A stretch of DNA of 64,000 bases from Antennarius striatus (Eukaryota; Chordata; Actinopteri; Lophiiformes; Antennariidae). The stretch spans positions 15,225,001 through 15,289,000 of the forward strand of contig NC_090797.1 of assembly GCF_040054535.1 (NCBI RefSeq), read 5' to 3'. A model generated the notes under the pieces. That model was not told the origin of the DNA, searched no databases, and was given only the letters and a program-made list of their open reading frames with translations. This document shows positions 21,411-32,596 of this stretch, piece by piece. Within the stretch, counting starts at the first letter, position 1; each line of letters opens with the position of its first letter. A program made the position numbers and the translations under genes.

Positions 21411-22659
21411 AAAAGAAAGAAATCAAGTAAAAAATATAAGTGTAATGTAAGTGAATAAAGTAATATAAAGCAAAATTTAGGAACCATAATTTGTGAAATA
21501 ACATAGAAAAAGGCTGCAGGCAAATGTAACAATCACTTCATGAGCATGAATCTAAGTTGAATCTAATCTAAATTGAAGTCCCCCTTCTGCACACATTTTC
21601 CTCTGAAATAAAAGGGGCGTTTGGATGCATAAACTGTATAAGTAATTGATATAAGCTTTAAACTATAAAATGAGTCTTTCAGTGTCTGGCATACATCCGT
21701 GTATACATAGGGGTGCATTTCTTAAACCGTCACCCGGCTGAAATAAGGTCACCCAGAGTTAGTTACTAGTGATTATAACAATATATTCAAGAGAAAAAGT
21801 AATTTTGTAGCTTTTATTTTCCCTCATTCAAATCATACAAAAACTGTCACATCTTAAAATCTGAATCTTTCTCCATTTTCTGTTATCTCTTCTCTTATTT
21901 TCTTTCTTGCCACTATTTTTATTTTTCATCTTCGTGACAGGGGTTCGTTTTAGCCTGGGAAGATAAGTTCAGCCTTCGCTTTAAAGATATCTGGCGCCAT
22001 CTAGCGTTGTAAATGGGTATAATTTCTAGAACCTGAATGTAAGACGAACCCCACTTTTTCACTTTTTTGCGTCTAATTCACTGTGATACTCTGTGTATTT
22101 GGGTCCCTTCTGCTAATGTCTGTTAAAAAAGGATGAGAATGTGTTAATACTTCAGTAGAGGATAAATGTCACTCTGTATTCCACCAGAATGTGAAGCAAT
22201 GGGAAGAGAACAATCAGTAACATAAAATATTAGACCACCTTTGTTTTCTTCAATTTCGTGCTGATTTCTTCTTCTTTTTATCAATTATCAACTCCTGTGT
22301 GTATTGTGACTAAAACAGGCAGAAAATAAAACTTGGAGGACCTTTATAGCAGTTATAGGCAGTACAATGTCACAGCCACTGATGTTAGAACTAAAGCAGT
22401 TTTGTCTGTTACTGTATCAAGGAAACCATGCAAACAAGCTACATGTCATCCTTTGATTTCAGTTCTTATATAATATTGGTATACGCAACGGTATGAATAT
22501 TCTTCTCAACTGTTTTTGTAACGTTCGTGTGCAGATTTACTGTTTTATTTACACAACAATAAAACATTTAAATATATTTCCCTATTCAACAGAACCTGAT
22601 ATAGATGAGAGCAGAAAAGACCGTTATGTTGGTGATAAAACAACTGAACAGTCAAACTC
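21411..22659. mobile_element. Pogo-like element, non-coding part
   Basis: Sequence from 21729 on is mirrored at 49140-50175. No intact frame is present. It belongs to the element whose transposase remnant follows at 22660. The stretch 21411-21728 is unassigned. Confidence 0.4.
22421..22613. repeat. ~190-bp direct repeat, copy 1
   Basis: It recurs at 23085-23276 in the same orientation, flanking the pogo-like transposase remnant. A mirror copy is at about 49200-49395. Confidence 0.75.
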
Positions 22660-23090
22660 AGTCCTATACTCTTCCCGGTCTGCATTGAATATCTCAGCAA
22701 TTTCACTATCGCTGACCTTCTGGTTTCCAGGTGTCTGTCCGGTAATGACGCTTTAGCGAAACATCAGACAAAAGTCGAAGCAGCCACATTAGTCCAGGCA
22801 TCCGCACTCCACGCACATATTGTGGGCGTGTAACTCGTGGTGTAACTCGCTCGGCACTGCCTCCAGTCCTGGTAAAGGTGTGTTTACCATCACTCCCACG
22901 ACGCACGCAGCTTAACTTTAAAGGCTTTGCTCACACCGATGTCCAGCGGTTGGAGTTCTTTCGTTAATCCTCCAGGATGATGGCAAACTCCGAATTCAGC
23001 CACTTGACGTGTTTCTGACAGAAGCGGTGGTGTGGGGGGGGGGGGCATGGAGTCACAGATCAAGAGAGATGGCGATGTATAAAGGAAACC
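22660..23090 (-). pseudogene. Pogo-like DDE transposase remnant (left)
   Basis: The minus strand encodes a DDE-superfamily piece with LLICDSM and the HPGGLTKELQPLDIGVSKAFK motif typical of pogo/Tigger-type transposases, then several stops. Other copies lie at about 26590-27055 (minus) and 48690-49140 (plus). Confidence 0.6.
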
Positions 23091-23276
23091 ATGCAAACAA
23101 GCTACAAGTCATCTTTTGATTTCAGTTCCTATATAATATTGGTATACACAACGGTATGAATATTCTTCTCAACTGTTTTTCTAACGTTCGTATGCAGATT
23201 TACTGTTTTATTTACACAACAATAAAACATTTAAATATATTTCCCTATTCAACAGAACCTGATATAGATGAGAGCA
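23085..23276. repeat. ~190-bp direct repeat, copy 2
   Basis: Nearly identical to 22421-22613 with a few substitutions. Confidence 0.75.
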
Positions 23277-23349
23277 CATTTGTTTGCGTGAAAAGACCGT
23301 TATGTTGGTGGTAAAACAACTGAACAATCAAACTCAGTCCTATACTCTT

Positions 23350-23645
23350 CCCGTACTCTTCTCTCTCTTCCTATGGACACACTTCCCTTCCTCTCCTTCT
23401 TCGACCAACAGTTGTCCAATTTCCACCGGCACCCTGTAGGTCAACAGCACCGATGGTGGTCGTTGTTAACCCGGGCCTCGACCGATCCGGTATGGAAGTC
23501 ATAGGTTTGAATCACATGTTTGATTTGGCAAAAGTTTTACGTCAGATGCCCTTCCTGACGCAACCCGCTGCATTTATCTGGGCTTGGGAATGGCACAATA
23601 AGACACTGGCTTGTGTCCTCTTGTGGCTACATTTGGTACTTTCCA
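23350..23645 (-). mobile_element. RTE-like LINE 5' region
   Basis: It matches the region 31910-32170 that directly precedes the RTE-like endonuclease start on the minus strand. Only this 5' portion is present here. Confidence 0.5.
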
Positions 23646-23703
23646 GTCCATAAAGGTTTTATTTATTTTATTTATTTTTTACTTTGGCAGCATTCTACTG
23701 CTG

Positions 23704-23795
23704 GTGAGTACCTGTTGAGTACCTGTTGAGTACCTGTTGAGTACCTGTTGAGTACCTGTTGAGTACCTGTTGAGTACCTTTGAGTACCTTTGAGT
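23704..23795. repeat. 11-bp tandem repeat (GAGTACCTGTT)
   Basis: Seven near-perfect units followed by two shortened ones. Confidence 0.9.
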
Positions 23796-23944
23796 CTGAT
23801 CTCATCCTCATTTGTTTGCTATTGAAGGAGGGACAAATTGATACTTGGTTACAAAGGGAAAAATAATGGTGCCAGAACAGGGACTGGAACACGTCTAACC
23901 TTTCATCACCCCCCCCCCCATATTATTTATTGCCAAAGTCAGCA

Positions 23945-24245
23945 AAAGAATGGCACTGTGTGAAATGTATGGGTTTGATCCAGGATACTCAGTTGTAATG
24001 AAGGGAGTCAGGGCAGATGTTGATATAAATGCTGTGAAGAAGGCTTTTACTTTTTTTAATGATCTGTCTGATACCAGATTGTAACTCCACTGCTTGTGGA
24101 AGGGGGGCAGTCAAACGATGATGGTTCTGAATGGGAGATTGTTTTGGTAGAGGATTATTGCACAGAAAGTGTAGATGAGCCAGCACCTACTTAAACACTA
24201 GCTCCCCTTGCTCGTATAATTGATTATATGACACCTATAAAGGAG
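23945..24245 (+). pseudogene. Retroviral fragment ending in a polypurine-tract-like stretch
   Basis: A short frame from 23950 (MALCEMYGFDPGYSVV start) resembles the N-terminus of Gag-like proteins, weakly. The block ends in AAAGGAGAGGAG, right before the LTR-like start at 24249. Confidence 0.3.
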
Positions 24246-24248
24246 AGG

Positions 24249-24975
24249 AGTGATAATGTTATAAGCTCGGTTCAGTAATATAGAAGATAAGTGCAGGTTG
24301 GAGTCCTTCCGGTAAAGTACCATTGTGGGTTCTGGTCCCGAACGGAGATTTTGGTTAATATCCCTGGGATTGGAGTCCCTCCAAATGGCGATTTTGGTTA
24401 ATATCTCTTGGGTTAAAGTCCTTCCGACTGGGATTTGGTAAACATGATAAAGTGTTTAATTGAATATTGTGTTGTATTGTATGAAATGGACGGTGAATTT
24501 GTGAATGTGATAAATAGGGATTGTGTGAAATGAATGGAGCGAATGGTCAGAGACAGAATGTGATGTTTGGAAGGCTTTAAAAAAAGGTAAAACTAGTTTA
24601 GATAGGGTTAAACTGGTAGAACCACTAACTGCTCAGAACAGCGACATCTGCGTAGACGGTGGTTCACAAAATGGCGGCCGCCGCCGAGTGAAAATCAGAT
24701 ACCTGGGGTAAATTTATGCAAGCTTGCCAAAATAAAGATTAACTAAATTCCAGCCAAATAATCAAATCAAACAGATGATAGACTGAACAAGTGGTCTGTA
24801 AATCTGATTGAAGGTCTGATGAGACCATTTTCTGATCCCAGAACAACGAGCTCACAAGTAATGAATGTCATAAAAATAAAAATGAGGCCTTTTAAACAAG
24901 TCAAGGACAGGAAGGTCATCAAACTGCTACTCATTGTGGGGGAGGTGATAAACGGGAGATCTGCTGGGTGGTACT
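24249..24975 (+). mobile_element. Retroviral LTR-like sequence (family 1), second copy
   Basis: It starts TGATAATG and carries a purine-rich stretch just upstream. It shares most of its length with 11705-12340. Leader sequence and Gag follow. Confidence 0.5.
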
Positions 24976-25690
24976 TGGGTGTCACGTCATTGATGATGAC
25001 GTGTCTTGTACCATGTGGCGTCTAGCTTGAGATCCAGTGGGATCTATGACTATTGTACGGTCTCTGCACTTTATTTATGCTGTTAGGTTTTATTGTGTTT
25101 GTCCATACAGTCGTAAATTAAATTAGACCACGTTAGTTAAAAGCTCCAAAACCAAGGTTTAAAGTCCAAACTTACGCATAAATTTGTGTTTCTAGCACTT
25201 AAGTCTTAAGTTGTGGGACAAAAAAGTGAGACTAGGAATTATGTGGGGTCCGAGTGCAAAGATGTCAAATAAAACTAGTTTAGAAAATATGAGGTATTTT
25301 AAAAAAAGTCTTAAAACAGCTTTTGAGAAAAGAATGAACAGAAAAAAATTAGAAAAAATGTAAGATGATTTAAAATTTACTAGGGGTGTGATTCAAGATT
25401 GTGTTTCCTTCAGATTGTGTAGAGAAGAACAGAACACACCCACATGTCCTGTCCATGACGTGGCTGACGAGGGGAGGGCCCTCCCACGACAGCCACAGCC
25501 CATGAACAAGGACAACAGTTTAACTAAAGATAGGGAGGAAGTTTATTTTGAAAACAGGAGTAACATTCCATTCAGGAACATGCCAACTCAAGTAGAGAGG
25601 AACAGTTCACCAGTGGTTGTGCTCACTGCTCATGTGAGGGCTGTGGAGGTAAAAGGGTTGGTAATATTGTCTCAGCTACCACAGACCCTG
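24976..25690 (+). pseudogene. Retroviral leader and Gag remnant
   Basis: The frame 25388-25729 and nearby frames match the N-terminal Gag block seen inverted at 33830-34200. After about 25620 the similarity to the block at position 1 ends. Confidence 0.5.
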
Positions 25691-26330
25691 ATAATTAAGC
25701 TTTCGAACCGGTTCATGGAACGAAAATGAAAACCGGAAACTTTTGGTATTTTAGCAGGAACGAAAACGAAAACTTTATATTTTGTAATGTTCCGGAGCAG
25801 AATCGGAACAGAAAATAATTGTAAACCGGTTAATACCAGGTTTTTTTGTTCTTGAAAAAAATATTTGACCTGATGTTTCACTTCCTGTCATTCACTGGAC
25901 GCGGGATGAGAGCAGAGAGAAGTAGCGGCTATCAGCAGCAGTTAAGAAAAGGGAGGTCTCCCAGTCACTATTTAACCATTACAGGTAAACACTGCAGTGT
26001 GTCAATCTGAACATGTATGATTTAGACATGAACTCATTGGCTGCAGTCATTTTCAGAGCAGTGTGTTCCCGTACTGCCAATATTAGCTATGGGAGAAGAA
26101 CAATGAAGATCTGCTGTTCAGCAATAAATGACATGGTGGAAGTTATTCTAGTCTTATGTCATGTAGTGTCTAAGTAGGAGGCATAAGCCTTAACTACAGT
26201 GATATACAGTCATAAAGCAGTGGTGTAGTGCTGGGGTACTGTTTACTGTAGGGTAGGGATATATCTATAATTATAGTCTATAGTATATTAACTAATTGCT
26301 TTAGTTGCCAATTTAAAAGTCCTTAAGTTA
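25691..26330. mobile_element. hAT-like repeat debris
   Basis: Repeated GAACCGGTT-type and GGAACG-type words (25705-25840) are typical of a fish hAT-like repeat, also present at about 48150-48295. The remainder to 26330 shows no gene. Confidence 0.3.
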
Positions 26331-27055
26331 CCGTATTTTGCGCACCATTCAGCTCATTGTATAAAGAGGTGCAGTCTAAATAACGTAATTTATTTCTTTA
26401 CTTTAACCGGACACACAGCACACATTATTCGGTGCATGGTTGCTAACGGAAGCAGAAAAGTGACTGTGGTTGAACTGTGTTGTACTACGTTGTCTGAAAT
26501 TTAAAGTTAAAAAATACACCGACATTATTTTTTAACTATGTTTTTATTTCTTTATTTTGTGATAAATCTGTGCTAAATCCTTGAAGTCCTCATCTTCGGT
26601 CTGCATTTAATATCTCTGCAATTTCACTATCGCTGACCTTCTGGTTTCCAGGTGTCTGTCCGGTAATGACGCTTTAGCGAAACATCAGACAAAAGTCAAA
26701 GCAGACACGTTAGTCTAGGCATCCGCACTCCACGCACATATTGTGGGCGTGTAACTCGTGGTGTAACTCGCTCGGCACTGCCTCCAGTCCTGGTAAACGT
26801 GTGTTTACCATCACTCCCACGACGTGCGCAGCTTAACTTTAAAGGCTCTGTTCACACCGATGTCCAGCGGTTGGAGTTCTTTCGTTAATCCTCCAGGATG
26901 ATGGCAAACTCTGAATTCAGCCGCTTGACGTGTTTCTGACAGAAGCGGTGGTGTGGGGGGGGGGTCATGGAGTCACAGATCAAGAGAGATGGCGAAGCGT
27001 GAAAAAAGCCCCCCGGTCTCTTTATGTGAATCGGAACAACCGGAACTGATAGCCT
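26331..27055 (-). mobile_element. Pogo-like element fragment fused to makorin B
   Basis: It begins with an ACCGTATTTTGCGC end and contains the same DDE transposase remnant as 48690-49140 (26590-27055, minus). It ends abruptly at about 27055, where makorin intron 5 begins. Confidence 0.55.
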
Positions 27056-27431
27056 GAGTGGGCGGTGTTGTCTGATGTGTCTGAATCCCTGACAGTCTTC
27101 TCGGTCTCCTTCAGGAACAAGCCGTGTCGGTACTTTGATGAGGGGCGTGGCACATGTCCCTTTGGCGCCATCTGCTTCTATAAACACGCCTTTCCTGGTG
27201 GACGACTGGAGGAGGCCCAGCCCCCACGCCGACAGCCTGGATCCAATGACAGGAACAGGGTAAGGGGCCACCAGTCCACTGGTTCTGTTGAAGGTCTGCC
27301 AAGAACAGCAGCATCTCCACAGCAGCGCCCTCTGCTGGCTGAGTGGAAGCACTGATCAGTGGAAACCATCGTTTGGAGACATTTGGAGTCTGATTTTTGC
27401 AAACCTGCATAACTGGATGAAGGCTGATGTG

Positions 27432-27491
<60 letters not shown>

Positions 27492-27692
27492 CAGCAGAAC
27501 TCCAGGACTCCGCTGTGGAACATCTTTGAGGAGCAGGAGAGCACAGACTCCTTCGGCATCGATGTTGAGGAGATGGGGACGTTCAACCTGAGAGAGATGC
27601 TTCTGATGCTGCTGGCTGCCGGGACCGACGACGAGGATGAGTGGGACTTATTTAATGAGGACCTGGACGATTTCTGTCAAATGTACCTATAG
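27056..27692 (+). pseudogene. mkrn: Makorin copy B, 3' fragment (exons 6 and 7)
   Basis: Only the last two coding exons are present: 27115-27259, encoding the C-terminal C3H finger (C-x9-C-x5-C-x3-H), and 27495-27692, encoding the long acidic C-terminal tail. Splice borders, frame and stop are intact and closely match copy D. Position 97 of the finger exon (GCCATC, Ile) resembles copies A and C. Upstream, intron 5 is cut and joined to a pogo-like element, so the RING is missing and the fragment cannot make a normal makorin. Downstream it keeps the AATAAA at 27812-27817. Confidence 0.85.
27432..27488. repeat. (TG)n tract in makorin B intron 6
   Basis: A TG run ending directly before the exon 7 acceptor. 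Confidence 0.85.
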
Positions 27693-28040
27693 CAGCCCCC
27701 CTCCCCCACTGCACCCCCATCCCTTTTAAAACATTTATATTAGAAAATAGAATGGACTGTCTTCTGAAAGTAATGGACGGTAGCTCCCACCCTGTTTTGT
27801 GACAGGCCATCAATAAATGAAAGAGAAAACGTCCCTCAAGCCATGGCGCTCTTGCTAAACATTACCTTGACATCTATTGTTAGTCTTTCTTGTGCGTTTC
27901 ATGTAGGAGGTAGAATTCTAAAATAACAAAAATAAGTCAAAATAATATTGAACAAATTCACTTTTTTCAAATATTGCTAACAAAACCCACAAGTTTCTTT
28001 GTGGGTTTTGGTGTGACTTGTTTATCACTGACAGCTGTTA
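27693..28040 (+). other. Makorin B 3' UTR and flank
   Basis: The AATAAA is at 27812-27817. The flank is near-identical to 63312-63665 of copy D. Confidence 0.7.
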
Positions 28041-29444
28041 GTGTTACCGGTCCCAAATACTGAGGTACGTAATAACAAATGAATGGTGGTTCTGTATGCC
28101 TCGCACCCTAAACACAGGAAAACAGTCACAGGAATGAGAGAGACGAACCACCCTTGCTGCATCTCCAGTATGTTCTTTTTATTTTACAAATTTTTCACAA
28201 CATTACGATAAACATTCATGTCCCTAATCTCTCCCTAATACAATAAAGTTCATGTCTCAATGTCCATTGTGTGGCTCTCATATGTCCATGCTTCAACTCC
28301 AGCACACAGTGTATTCCGCTCCATCTCACATCACAGTTTAAGATTTTCCCCTTAAAACTCAAAATAAACCAAAAATAAATAAACATGAACCAGAGGGATT
28401 CAGATGGTACATTACTTTTGTCCCAAAAGCACATTTTCGGTATCTTTGCTATTACCATGGCTACTATGAGATATAGTGCTGTAAAGTCAATTTCACATTT
28501 ACTGTACCAAAATCCACTGAAAGCTACTGCCAGTAGTATAAGACTGGTGTAATCTAAAACAGTAAACTCATTGCATAGGGAATATTAATGGACTCATATA
28601 CAGTAAAACTAACACCTTTAAAACTGATGAAAATACAGTTTCACCCTTCGTACAGTAACTATTTATTCCTGAAAGCCACATGAAACTAACCGTGCTTTTT
28701 ATAAACAGAAAATAGCCATTCAAAAATATAAGCATCTGCTTGTTCAAGTAATTTCCATAATGCACCATAGTAAACAGATCCTATAGTATTAGTTTAATCA
28801 TATCCCAACAGAAACACTCTATTTACAGTGTTGGTCAGGTGTGCAGGGCCAAACGAGGGAAAACAACTAAAATCTTGCCACGCAATGTGCACATATGCAA
28901 ATGGTCTCTGCCTAATATGGAACAGGTAGGCGCCATTTTCTGAAACTCCCGCCAAGCGGCTTTGCTTGCTAGGAGGAGTTTTCTAGCTAACATCAAACTT
29001 ACTTTTATACGTTGAGAAACGCCACCAAAGCATGTCAATAATGCTAAAAATAATGAACTCTAGGAGGTAGTCATTTTGTGATTGTCACGGTGTACTAACC
29101 TGGAAACACAGGAAAACAGTCACAGGAATGAGAGAGACGAGCCACTCTTGTTGCATCTCCAGTTTGTCCTGAGGAGAGGGGCCGAGGTCCTCACCTAGAG
29201 TCACCTGGGTGCAACACGACCTGCACTAAGGTTCCGCCCTCCTGTTTCCCTGCTGCCTGAGTTACTTTGTCTCAAAATAAAGACGAAATTAATATCTGGG
29301 AGGACAGACGTTATTATAAAAATGTTTCATCAATTAGAATTGGTGAAAATAAAGTGCTGACAAATCAGTAAAATAATATGTAAACATTAATCCCCAACAA
29401 TAAAAACAAATATGACCATATATTTTGAGTGTACCACACTAGCA
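28041..29444. mobile_element. 1.4-kb insertion with TG...CA ends, shared with the copy D flank
   Basis: Copies A and C read straight through this site (GCTGTTAG then CACTTCC). Here 1.4 kb beginning TGTTACCGG and ending TACCACA intervenes. An internal ~55-bp direct repeat lies at 28110-28165 and 29105-29160. No coding frame is recognised. LTR-like ends suggest a solo LTR, but a DNA element is not excluded. The same insertion begins at 63664 and runs off the window. Confidence 0.5.
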
Positions 29445-29597
29445 CTTCCTGTTAGCCTGACGATCACTCTGACATTTACCGTCAAACTGTAAGGTTTTAC
29501 TCCTGAAGGCTGGATCTTCTGTTTTCTTTATTAAAGCTGCTCATAGCCATTATTTTGTACTGATGTGTCCTCCCTTCATCACCTTCATCCAAGTGTC

Positions 29598-29598
<1 letters not shown>

Positions 29599-29656
<58 letters not shown>
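29599..29656. repeat. (TG)n microsatellite
   Basis: Counterpart (inverted) of the CA tract downstream of copies A and C. Confidence 0.9.
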
Positions 29657-29659
<3 letters not shown>

Positions 29660-29719
29660 CATTAATGGCTAAGAGCCTGTTGGATCCCATCTGTCTTTCA
29701 AAGTGGGTGAACGGATGGA

Positions 29720-29903
29720 TGGATGAGAGACGGAGGAATTTTTCCCCAAGATTGTAATCATCGGGGTTTTGGCCTCCGTCTGTAGTGAACAATAGTGAGA
29801 CAGTAGCCATAGATCTGAGCCATCTTTGTTAAAAATTGGATTGTTGCATTTTATTACATTTCCTAGTTTTGGTCCATGGCTTAAAAGCCATTGAAGGGGG
29901 GAA
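29720..29903 (+). mobile_element. Retroviral 3' end with polypurine tract
   Basis: Non-coding sequence ends in GAAGGGGGGAA, a typical polypurine tract, immediately before the LTR at 29904. The makorin flank gives way to it at about 29720. Confidence 0.5.
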
Positions 29904-30607
29904 TGTGGTGGAAAGTTTTTAATACAATAAAATAATACAATAAAATAATAAATTAATATCATTTCATTGACCCAAAAATCTAGAGTGTGTGGATCAAATC
30001 TTTCAGCACTTGGGAGAAACGGCCCCAGGAAGTCTCGAGGTCATGAAAGATTCTGCAAGAATCTAATCTGTTTTTAGAAGTGTTTGCGTAAATGTCAGTA
30101 TCTGTTAATAATTTTGTCTGCACTAAATGTCCACGTGACTGATTAGGTTGTGTGAAACTGTGGACTAGATGTCTCTGCTAACGTCTTGAGGTCATGATGT
30201 ACCTACTGAAACTGGGGGAGAGATTGGTGGAGAGCAGAGGGAATGAAGTTAAACAACTGATTCACACCTCCCATAGTTACGCCTTTAGAGTATATAAAGA
30301 TATGATATCCATTTCCTAGTTTGTACTTGACGTTTTTTCTTGTACCCAGAATATTCTGTAACAACACACCGGAGGACTTTTTTATCGTCTCCAGACCTCT
30401 CATCATGCTTACATAAGTATTTGTTGAACTTGTCTGTTTGTTGAACCTGTCTGTCTGTCAATATCATCGATGATGTTATCGGACTCATACTCAACCTATT
30501 GATGATATTACTGTATTACTACTCAACTTTGATTTTAATTGACAAAATAAATATCTTGTGTTTAATACACTGTGTCTTGTCTTAAGAGAAACGAAACCCC
30601 CACCACA
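29904..30607 (+). mobile_element. Retroviral 3' LTR, 704 bp
   Basis: The ends are TGTGGTGG and CCACCACA, a perfect 8-bp inverted repeat with the canonical TG...CA. It contains a TATATAAAG box (about 30291-30299). The ATTCTGTAAC region resembles the LTR at 19666. It abuts RTE-like LINE sequence at 30608. Confidence 0.75.
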
Positions 30608-32170
30608 ACATCACACCTTCTATTTGTAGCTTCAGACTCATCACTCTATCCGACACTCTTTTTACCTCCAGGACATTCCTAACAAACTCCTCCTTCAAGA
30701 TAACTCCTACTCCATTTCTCTTCCCATCTACACCATGATAGAACAACTTGAACCCTGCTCCTAAACTTCTAGCCTTGCTACCTGTTTTGTGAAAAACTTT
30801 AATAAATAGGTTCGTAGGAGGTGGGTACACAGAAAACTCACTCACACAATGAATCAAACCACTCCTCTAGGGCTGTAATAAATGTGTGATTTATTACACG
30901 CAGAGAATAGAGATATTAAGAAACAATAAGTACAAACAAACAATAAGTCAAAAGACCTCTATGATGCTAGACTAAATGTGTCGTTTAGTCCCTGCAGCTT
31001 ATAGCAATGCAAACAAACAATTCTATGATGCTAGAATAAACTGGTAGTTTCATTCCCCACAGAGCATAGTAATAAACAAACAAATATTTGGTTGAGCTAA
31101 GGCAATATATGGTGGCATTCCAAATATGCTTCGCCTCGTACCTTGACACAGGGAAGGAGAGCCTACAACCCAGGCAGAGTAGCTTCAACCAGGCTGGGCG
31201 TCTGTATGTAACCCGCAGCTGGCTCTATCTGGAGTATGAAACTCCTCACCTTTTATACCTTTGAAGAAGAAAGGCCTGCATGCGAGCAGGAATGGCCAGT
31301 TCCAGCTCTCAGGCAGCCCTCCTTTTGGTGGTACCCCCAGCTGAGGAATAAACATCACCACCCTCGAGAATGCAGTGTAGGAAGCTTTCACGCACTCGTA
31401 AACCATCTTTATCAGGAGACCTTACACCTTTGGAATGCACCAAACCTATCACCCCAAAACTAACAAACCTAAGAAATCTTTATTACACCTTGGAATGCAA
31501 TTTAGAGGCTTTCATGCACCCATAAAACATCTTACACCTTGACTGAAAACAGGTCTCCATCTCCTCTCCATCGGTTCTCCTTTGTGAGGGGTACTGGGTT
31601 TACAGCATCTCAGCTCCCCATATGGTTTAATAGGCTGTGACCTGCTGTGACCTCTCTGTGTTCAGTTGCATGGAGAGGTTTTGAAGCAAGTTCTCAGTAA
31701 TGACATGATAAGAGTCAAATCAGGACACACACAATACAAATTTCCATTACACTACCTTTCCCCCTGGTCTCCTGGACACACAGTATGTCTACCTTCCTCC
31801 TCTGCATCATATCAACCAACTCTCTACCTTTTCCTGTCATAGTTCCAACATTCAACGTCCCTACTCTCAGTCCTTTTCTCTTGACGCTCCTCTTCTCTTG
31901 ATTATGCGAACACACTTTCCTCCTCTCCTTCTTCGACCAACAGTAATCCAATTTCCACCGGCGCCCTGTAGGTCAACAGCGCCGATGGCGGTCGTTGTTA
32001 ACCCGGGCCTCGACCGATCCGGTATGGAAGTCATAGGTTTGATTTGCATCTTTGATTTGGCAAAAGTTTAACGTCGGATGCCCTTCCTGACGCAACCCTC
32101 TGTATTTATCCGGGCTTGGGACCGGCACAATAAGACACTGGCTTGTGTCCTCTTGCGGCTACATTCCATG
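30608..32170 (-). mobile_element. RTE-like LINE 5' end and endonuclease, split by an LTR
   Basis: Reading the minus strand, a 5' region (32170-31910) leads to the endonuclease start, with GTLNVGTMTGKG and DILCVQETRGKG motifs (31840-31757). The next endonuclease part (LGAGFKLFYHGVDG) resumes at 30782 and runs to 30608. The gap is the LTR at 30783-31751. Confidence 0.75.
30783..31751 (-). mobile_element. Solo LTR inserted in the RTE-like LINE
   Basis: The 969-bp insert has TG...CA ends and a 5-bp target duplication CTACC (30778-30782 and 31752-31756). On the minus strand it carries a TATAAAAGG box (about 31243-31255) and a downstream AATAAA (about 30885-30895), so it is oriented minus. No internal retroviral genes are present. 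Confidence 0.8.
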
Positions 32171-32375
32171 CTAAAAAAAAAAAAAAAAGCTAAAAAACAA
32201 GGATAACAAAGTGAATTTACAGCTGATTATTCTGAAGAAAAACACTCTTGAAGGAGGCTGAACTAAAAAGGGGGTCTTCAGTTTGTTCTGGAACGTGTAG
32301 ACTGGACTCTGGAGCAGTGGTCACGTGGTCTGATGGGTCCAGATCCACGTGGGTTTCTGTCTTCTTTATTCGTCA

Positions 32376-32420
32376 GCCGGGGTTGTATAGTGGTTAGTAC
32401 TCTGTGTTGTGGCTGCAGAA
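32376..32420 (+). pseudogene. 5' half of a tRNA-His
   Basis: Same truncated tRNA as at 14578-14618, with GCCGGGG instead of GCCGTGG at its start. Confidence 0.65.
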
Positions 32421-32524
32421 ACCACAACAAAGTGGTTGCTGCGGTGTTACTTGCTGGTGTGTATTTTACTCTCACCCTCCCAAAAATGATTTTTTAACTG
32501 TTTTCCAGTTTTGTTTTTTCATCG

Positions 32525-32596
32525 GCCGTGATCGTATAGAGGTTAGTACTCTGCGTTGTGGCCGCAGCAACCCCGGTTCGAATCCGGGTCACGGCA
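32525..32596 (+). tRNA. tRNA-His (GTG), best-preserved copy
   Basis: The 72-nt cloverleaf has a perfect 7-bp acceptor stem, a perfect T stem (CCCGG/CCGGG), a canonical B box (GGTTCGAATCC) and anticodon GTG. TTTT follows at 32599-32602 as a Pol III terminator. Of the tRNA-His copies in the window this is the one most likely to be active. Confidence 0.9.

Larger units (their letters stand above)
18425..21728 (+). mobile_element. Composite 3.3-kb retroelement insertion, left arm only
   Basis: In the right arm the flanking bases are contiguous (GAGTTTA then GTCACCCGG, near 51470). Here they are separated by 3.3 kb holding a gypsy remnant (18631-19660) and an LTR plus leader of a second retroelement (19664-21410). 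No clear target duplication is seen. Confidence 0.6.
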
